DNA of 7,858 nucleotides from UBA3818 sp051881895 (GTDB taxonomy: Bacteria > Bacillota > Clostridia > Oscillospirales > Ruminococcaceae): positions 1 through 7,858 of the forward strand of contig JBJEQT010000150.1 of assembly GCA_051881895.1 (NCBI GenBank), in the 5' to 3' direction. This document shows, piece after piece, positions 6,155 through 7,858 of the stretch (its first letter is position 1; the number at the start of each line of letters is the position of its first letter). The notes beneath the pieces are model-generated. The model had not been told where the DNA came from, did no database searches, and was given only the letters and a program-made list of their open reading frames with translations. The translations under genes and the position numbers were made by a program.

Positions 6155-6697
6155 ATGAAAAAGGAAAAACGCAGCTTTGGCCTGGGCATTGGCTCTTCGT
6201 CGATCCTGGTGATTTTTGTCGTGCTGTGCCTGACAACCTTTGCCACGCTCAGCCTGGTGTCTGCGCGGGCGGACTATAAACTCAGCAAAAAAACCGCCGA
6301 TGCGGCAGTTTCCTACTATGCGCTGGACGCGGCCGGCGAGCGGATGCTTTCGGATTTGTCGGCTTTGCTGGAAAAGGCACGCCCGGCACAAAGCCAGGAC
6401 GCGGAAGCCTGCCGGACGGCGCTGGAAAACGCTCTTGCCGGATTTGAAAGCCCGGATCTGCCCGAAGGCGGGGCGAGGCTCACTGTTTTGGAAGACGGCA
6501 GATGGCAGATTTTGTGCGGTGTGCAACGGGAGGATGGCTGGACGCTGCAAATTTGCCTGGATGTGACAGAGCGCTATTGGAAAAACCAAAAGGACGCTTC
6601 TATCCCGCGGCTGCTGTGGAAGACTGTTCCGCCGGAAGAGACAATGGATGAAGCGGGTATGCCGGTGTTCCAGCCGGGAAACCTCCCTATCGGATAA
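6155..6697 (+). CDS. Minor pilin-like protein lacking E5 (PilX/GspK-like by features)
   Basis: The 180-residue protein starts with a basic leader (MKKEKRSFG), a glycine/serine stretch and a membrane helix (SSILVIFVVLCLTTFATLSL, about 15-34). An amphipathic helix follows with VSYYALDAAGERML (52-65), resembling the xYYxAexxxE pattern after the helix in PilX-type minor pilins. A beta-like segment follows, including RLTVLEDGRWQILCGVQ and GWTLQICLDV. No Glu occurs at position 5 after any candidate Gly (residues 9, 11 or 13). GspK, the tip pseudopilin, also lacks E5 and is encoded last in its set, as this gene is, so a tip role is plausible. No homology to either family is claimed. AAAGGGTG, a modest ribosome binding site, lies 7 bases upstream. 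Confidence 0.62.
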   Translation: MKKEKRSFGLGIGSSSILVIFVVLCLTTFATLSLVSARADYKLSKKTADAAVSYYALDAAGERMLSDLSALLEKARPAQSQDAEACRTALENALAGFESPDLPEGGARLTVLEDGRWQILCGVQREDGWTLQICLDVTERYWKNQKDASIPRLLWKTVPPEETMDEAGMPVFQPGNLPIG

Positions 6698-6710
6698 AAG
6701 GAGACGGACC

Positions 6711-7772
6711 ATGCAACTGACCGAAATGCTCAAAGAGGCGGTGGAAAAAGGCGCTTCGGATATCTTTATTGTATCCGGCCTGCCGCTGGCCTATAAAATT
6801 AACAACAGCATCCATAACCAGTCGGAAGAAAAGCTATATCCCGACGTTACCCGCGCGATGATTCTGGAAATTTACGAACTGGCTTCGCAGCGGGATCCGA
6901 AACGGCTGCTGGAGAAAGGGGACGACGACTTTTCCTTTTCCCTGGTGGGGGTTTCCCGCTTTCGGGTAAGCACCTACAAGCAGCGCGGCTCTCTGGCAGC
7001 GGTGATCCGGGTGGTGAAATTTGACCTTCCCGATCCGGTTTTGCTGGGGGTTCCGCAAACGGTGTTGGATTTGGGCCAGCTGAAAAAAGGACTCGTGCTG
7101 GTCACCGGTCCGGCGGGAAGCGGAAAATCCACTACGCTGGCCTGTATTATCGATTTGATCAACCGCTCCCGCAATTGCCACGTCATCACGCTGGAGGACC
7201 CGATCGAGTATCTGCACAGCCATAAAAAAAGCGTGGTCAGCCAGCGGGAAATTTCCAACGATACAGAAAGCTATGTCACGGCGCTCAGAGCGGCGCTGCG
7301 GCAGGCGCCCAATGTCATTTTACTGGGCGAAATGCGGGATTATGAGACCATCAGCACCGCTTTGACCGCCGCGGAAACCGGACATTTGGTCTTTTCTACT
7401 TTGCACACCGTCGGCGCGGCCAACACCATCGACCGGGTGATCGATGCATTTCCGCCCAGCCAGCAGCCCCAGATTCGGGTACAACTGTCCATGGTGCTGC
7501 AGGCAGTGGTGTCCCAGCAGCTGATCCCTGCAAAAGACGGGTCAGTAGCGCCTGCTTTTGAGATCATGAAAGTGAACGGGGCTATCCGCAATATGATCCG
7601 GGAATCCAAGGTGCACCAGATTGATACGGTTATTTATTCGTCGGCGGGCGAGGGGATGGTCAGCATGGACGCGAGCATCCTGGAATTGTACCGCCAGGGA
7701 AAAATCAGCGCAGAAGAGGCGATGACCTGTGCCGCGGCTCCTGCTGTGCTGGCAAAGAAGATGGGAATATAA
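6711..7772 (+). CDS. pilT: PilT-type type IV pilus retraction ATPase
   Basis: The 353-residue cytoplasmic hexameric secretion-superfamily ATPase is of the kind that drives pilus retraction against the PilC platform. All hallmark motifs are present: Walker A GPAGSGKST (133-141), Asp box ITLEDPIEY (159-167), Walker B NVILLGEMRD (201-210, catalytic Glu207) and His box TGHLVFSTLHT (223-233). The C-terminal AIRNMIRE (291-298) corresponds to the AIRNLIRE motif characteristic of PilT and needed for retraction, which separates it from PilB/GspE. Length is normal for PilT. The tetracysteine zinc motif of many PilB proteins is absent. ATG 6711 has AAGGAGA 7 bases upstream; an upstream in-frame ATG at 6648 lies inside the previous gene and is rejected. 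It is the last gene of the operon, 13 bases after the minor pilin-like gene. No assembly ATPase (PilB) is in the window. Confidence 0.95.
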   Translation: MQLTEMLKEAVEKGASDIFIVSGLPLAYKINNSIHNQSEEKLYPDVTRAMILEIYELASQRDPKRLLEKGDDDFSFSLVGVSRFRVSTYKQRGSLAAVIRVVKFDLPDPVLLGVPQTVLDLGQLKKGLVLVTGPAGSGKSTTLACIIDLINRSRNCHVITLEDPIEYLHSHKKSVVSQREISNDTESYVTALRAALRQAPNVILLGEMRDYETISTALTAAETGHLVFSTLHTVGAANTIDRVIDAFPPSQQPQIRVQLSMVLQAVVSQQLIPAKDGSVAPAFEIMKVNGAIRNMIRESKVHQIDTVIYSSAGEGMVSMDASILELYRQGKISAEEAMTCAAAPAVLAKKMGI

Positions 7773-7778
7773 AATGCG

Positions 7779-7814
7779 TTGCCGGATGGATTTCGTCCGG
7801 CAATTTGGTTCTAT
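7779..7814 (+). terminator. Probable terminator after pilT
   Basis: TTGCCGGATG (7779-7788) pairs with CGTCCGGCAA (7794-7803), including one T-G pair, around a five-base loop (GATTT). It is followed by TTTGGTTCTAT, a T-rich but interrupted tail. It lies 6 bases after the pilT stop codon, so it probably ends the operon transcript, perhaps with some read-through. Confidence 0.75.
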
Positions 7815-7817
7815 ACG

Positions 7818-7852
7818 GCCTGAGGCGCCCATACTAGGAGGGGCCTCAAGGC
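7818..7852. repeat. GC-rich hairpin at the right edge
   Basis: GCCTGAGGC (7818-7826) pairs with GCCTCAAGGC (7843-7852) with a single bulged A. The stem can extend inward through CCC (7828-7830) and GGG (7840-7842) to a nine-base loop, ATACTAGGA. No T run follows before the window ends, so it does not look like a terminator. It may be the beginning of a structured leader or small RNA for whatever lies to the right; the window is too short to identify it. Confidence 0.45.
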
Positions 7853-7858
7853 GGGGAG

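Noticed and set aside
6671..6697. LPXTG-like sorting signal (NLPIG) at the end of the fourth pilin-like protein
   Set aside because: The fourth residue is not Thr, and no hydrophobic segment or basic tail follows; the protein simply ends there.
6086..6733. Minus-strand 215-codon open frame opposite the fourth pilin-like gene
   Set aside because: It spans two intergenic junctions and their ribosome binding sites and has a His/Arg/Gln-rich shadow composition.

Overview
The window looks like chromosomal DNA from a Gram-positive member of the Clostridia, probably a gut-type Oscillospirales/Ruminococcaceae relative. This is an inference. It rests on consensus AGGAGG-type ribosome binding sites, sigma-A-like promoters, moderately GC-rich coding DNA with AT-rich intergenic DNA, a sortase, a lipoprotein-like surface protein, and a BTAD regulator ending in a degenerate GGDEF-like domain. 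No mobile element, CRISPR array, tRNA or rRNA was seen.

Layout. Positions 1-193 are an AT-rich flank with short palindromes and a hairpin terminator for the leftward gene. Positions 194-1441 (minus) encode a 415-residue transcriptional regulator: winged helix, BTAD, then a degenerate GGDEF-like domain. A divergent intergenic region (1442-1668) carries outward-facing promoters and a small hairpin. From 1669 to 7772 eight plus-strand genes follow with gaps of 13 to 41 bases and no visible internal terminator, so they are probably one operon: sortase, transglutaminase-like surface lipoprotein, PilC/GspF platform protein, four small single-pass pilin-like proteins, and a PilT-type ATPase. A 10-bp hairpin at 7779-7803 probably ends the transcript. 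A second, GC-rich hairpin is cut by the right edge of the window.

How it fits together. GspF/PilC, several pilin-like proteins and PilT are the core of a type IV filament: inner-membrane platform, subunits and retraction motor. The gene order (F, G-like, unknown, an E5-bearing pilin, a pilin-like protein without E5) resembles the gspF-G-H-I-J-K order of type II secretion. Only one of the four pilin-like proteins has a textbook prepilin motif (G10 cleavage site, E5). PilB, PilM and prepilin peptidase are not in the window and must be encoded elsewhere if the machine is functional. The unusual element is that a sortase and a Cys-His-Asp transglutaminase-like lipoprotein head the pilus operon, with no LPXTG substrate present. 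This suggests, without proving, that the filament is built with or attached to covalent cell-wall chemistry. The divergent BTAD/GGDEF-like protein is the natural candidate for the local regulator.
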